NCBI GenBank assembly: GCA_019750135.1
Contig: JAIEOV010000022.1
Location: 1-64,000, forward strand
DNA: 64,000 nucleotides
Direction: 5' to 3'
Source of the DNA: Reyranella sp.
Lineage (GTDB): Bacteria; Pseudomonadota; Alphaproteobacteria; Reyranellales; Reyranellaceae
The stretch's first letter is position 1. Every line of letters starts with the position of its first letter. Both the position numbers and the translations under genes were made by a program. Positions 63,096 to 64,000 of this stretch are shown here, piece by piece. Below the pieces are notes generated by a model. That model searched no databases. It saw nothing but the letters and a program-made list of their open reading frames with translations, and had not been told where the DNA came from.

Positions 63096-64000
63096 TCAGG
63101 CTGGCGACCTTGGACGCTCGCGCAGGCTCTGCACGCCCAGCACGGCACCGCACAGGGTCAGGCCCAGGAAGATCCAGTAGGCCGCGGTCGGCGACCACAG
63201 CAGCGGCAATGGCCCGATGGCGGCGCCGGAAACGCCGACTACGAAGGTTGTGCCCTTGATGGTTCCGAGATGCGCGGTGCCGAAGGACTCTGCCAGGCCG
63301 GAAGAATGCACGACCTGCAGCATGCCGATCATGGCGCCGAGCGTGACGGCGTAGACGAGACCATCGCCCAGCCCTGGCGCGAGCATCACCGAGAGGACCG
63401 ACGCCGCCAGCATGGCAAGGCCGAGCAGCCCGACCGGGCGCGCGCCGAAGCGATCGACCAGCATGCCTGTCGCCAGGGTGGCCACGGCCTGCATGGTCGT
63501 CACGGCGCCCAGCAGGGCGATGGCTTGCGAACGGCCGAGGCCCGCGTTGGACATCCCCCGCACGTGATCGAGCAGCAGCGCGGTATTGACCGCATTCACC
63601 AGCAGCGTGATTGCCGTCAGGTACCAGAACGCGGTGGTATAGGCCGCCTGACCGAGCGTCAGCCCGTCGCCGACGTTGGCCGAGACGCTGCGTCCGGGGC
63701 GACCGAAGTCGCGGTCGGCGGTGTCGGCCGGGCGATTGCGGTACAGGGCCAGGCCCACCGGCATCATGACGGCGAAGACGCCGGCACCGAGCGTGAGGTA
63801 AGCGGTGCGCCAACCGTCGGACTGGATGATGCCTTCGGCAAAGGGCGGCACGATCAATCCGCCGATCGCCATGCCCATCAGGGTCAAGGCGATGATGCGG
63901 CCGCGGAAGCGGTCGAACCACAGATTGACCATCTGGTTGCTGACGAGGCTGAGGCCGGCGATGGCGGCGGCGCGCAGCAGTACGAAGCCTGCGGCCAGCG
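63096..64000 (-). CDS. MFS transporter, cut by the window edge
   Basis: The frame is open from 64000 to the stop at 63096; the true start lies beyond the window. Visible parts include LLRAAAIAGLSLVSNQMVNLWFDRFRGRIIALTLMGMAIGGLIVPP, LLVNAVNTALLLDHVRGMSNAGLGRSQAIALLGAVTTMQ and GLAESFGTAHLGTIKGTTFVVGVSGAAIGPLP. It is the closest relative in the window of the island transporter at 22401-23630, sharing these blocks almost residue for residue. An apparent ATG at 63932 is only an internal Met. Confidence 0.9.
   Translation of the reverse strand, partial: LAAGFVLLRAAAIAGLSLVSNQMVNLWFDRFRGRIIALTLMGMAIGGLIVPPFAEGIIQSDGWRTAYLTLGAGVFAVMMPVGLALYRNRPADTADRDFGRPGRSVSANVGDGLTLGQAAYTTAFWYLTAITLLVNAVNTALLLDHVRGMSNAGLGRSQAIALLGAVTTMQAVATLATGMLVDRFGARPVGLLGLAMLAASVLSVMLAPGLGDGLVYAVTLGAMIGMLQVVHSSGLAESFGTAHLGTIKGTTFVVGVSGAAIGPLPLLWSPTAAYWIFLGLTLCGAVLGVQSLRERPRSPA

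Overview
The window looks like a stretch of chromosome from a high-GC alphaproteobacterium. The evidence is a UPF0314 protein, an NrsF-type ECF sigma locus, paired TRAP and Bug transport genes and dense ATGA-coupled operons; a Rhodospirillales/Reyranella-like host is a guess. It falls into two parts. Positions 1 to about 28187 are accessory DNA: the right end of a genomic island that begins outside the window. Positions from about 28490 to 64000 are ordinary chromosome.

The island is a metal-resistance cassette. It carries two copper sets: (a) 152-4048, a small lipoprotein, a CusC-type outer-membrane factor, a multicopper oxidase, a cupredoxin and CusF; (b) 10408-18589, a YtkA-like protein, a second CusF, small Cys/Met-rich proteins, CusB, CusA, a second small lipoprotein, a second CusC and a DUF411 protein. 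Between them sit small Met/His-rich proteins, a three-part SDR/SPW/VKOR-like fusion (5687-8239) and an ECF sigma factor with its NrsF-type membrane anti-sigma. Three promoter-like sites of the form GTAACC or GTATCC, 16 bases, CGAA lie before the sigma gene and before two metal operons, so the sigma factor probably controls itself and these operons. Further right are a spondin-domain protein, an adenylate cyclase, an ArsR/MFS/DUF2306 operon and a mercury locus (merR facing merT-merB) whose MerB carries two extra Cys-rich domains. There is no merA or merP. Relics of an ArsR regulator, a SAM methyltransferase, an isoprenylcysteine-type methyltransferase and a YnfA protein show decay. The island ends in a tyrosine integrase next to a 45-base 3' half of tRNA-Gly(GCC), the likely attachment site.

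The chromosomal half holds an acyl-CoA ligase/MFS/LysE operon, a SEC-C protein, a TauD-type dioxygenase, a hydroxyacid dehydrogenase, a DGPF protein with an ECF42-type sigma factor, an EamA transporter, methyltransferases, a SpoU methylase with UPF0314, rlmN, argG, an Lgt-like protein overlapping a COG1964 radical SAM enzyme, a rhomboid protease, a PhoR-like kinase, an FAD monooxygenase with a Bug receptor, TauE with a Rap1a-like protein, a complete TRAP transporter, chrA with a haem protein, ComB, and three MFS transporters running off the right edge. Three copies of a dispersed palindromic repeat (GTCATCCCGAG...CTCGGGATGAC type) occur between genes here and none on the island. A 53-residue peptide with a double-glycine leader (42173-42334) is unannotatable by length alone but has a strong ribosome binding site.
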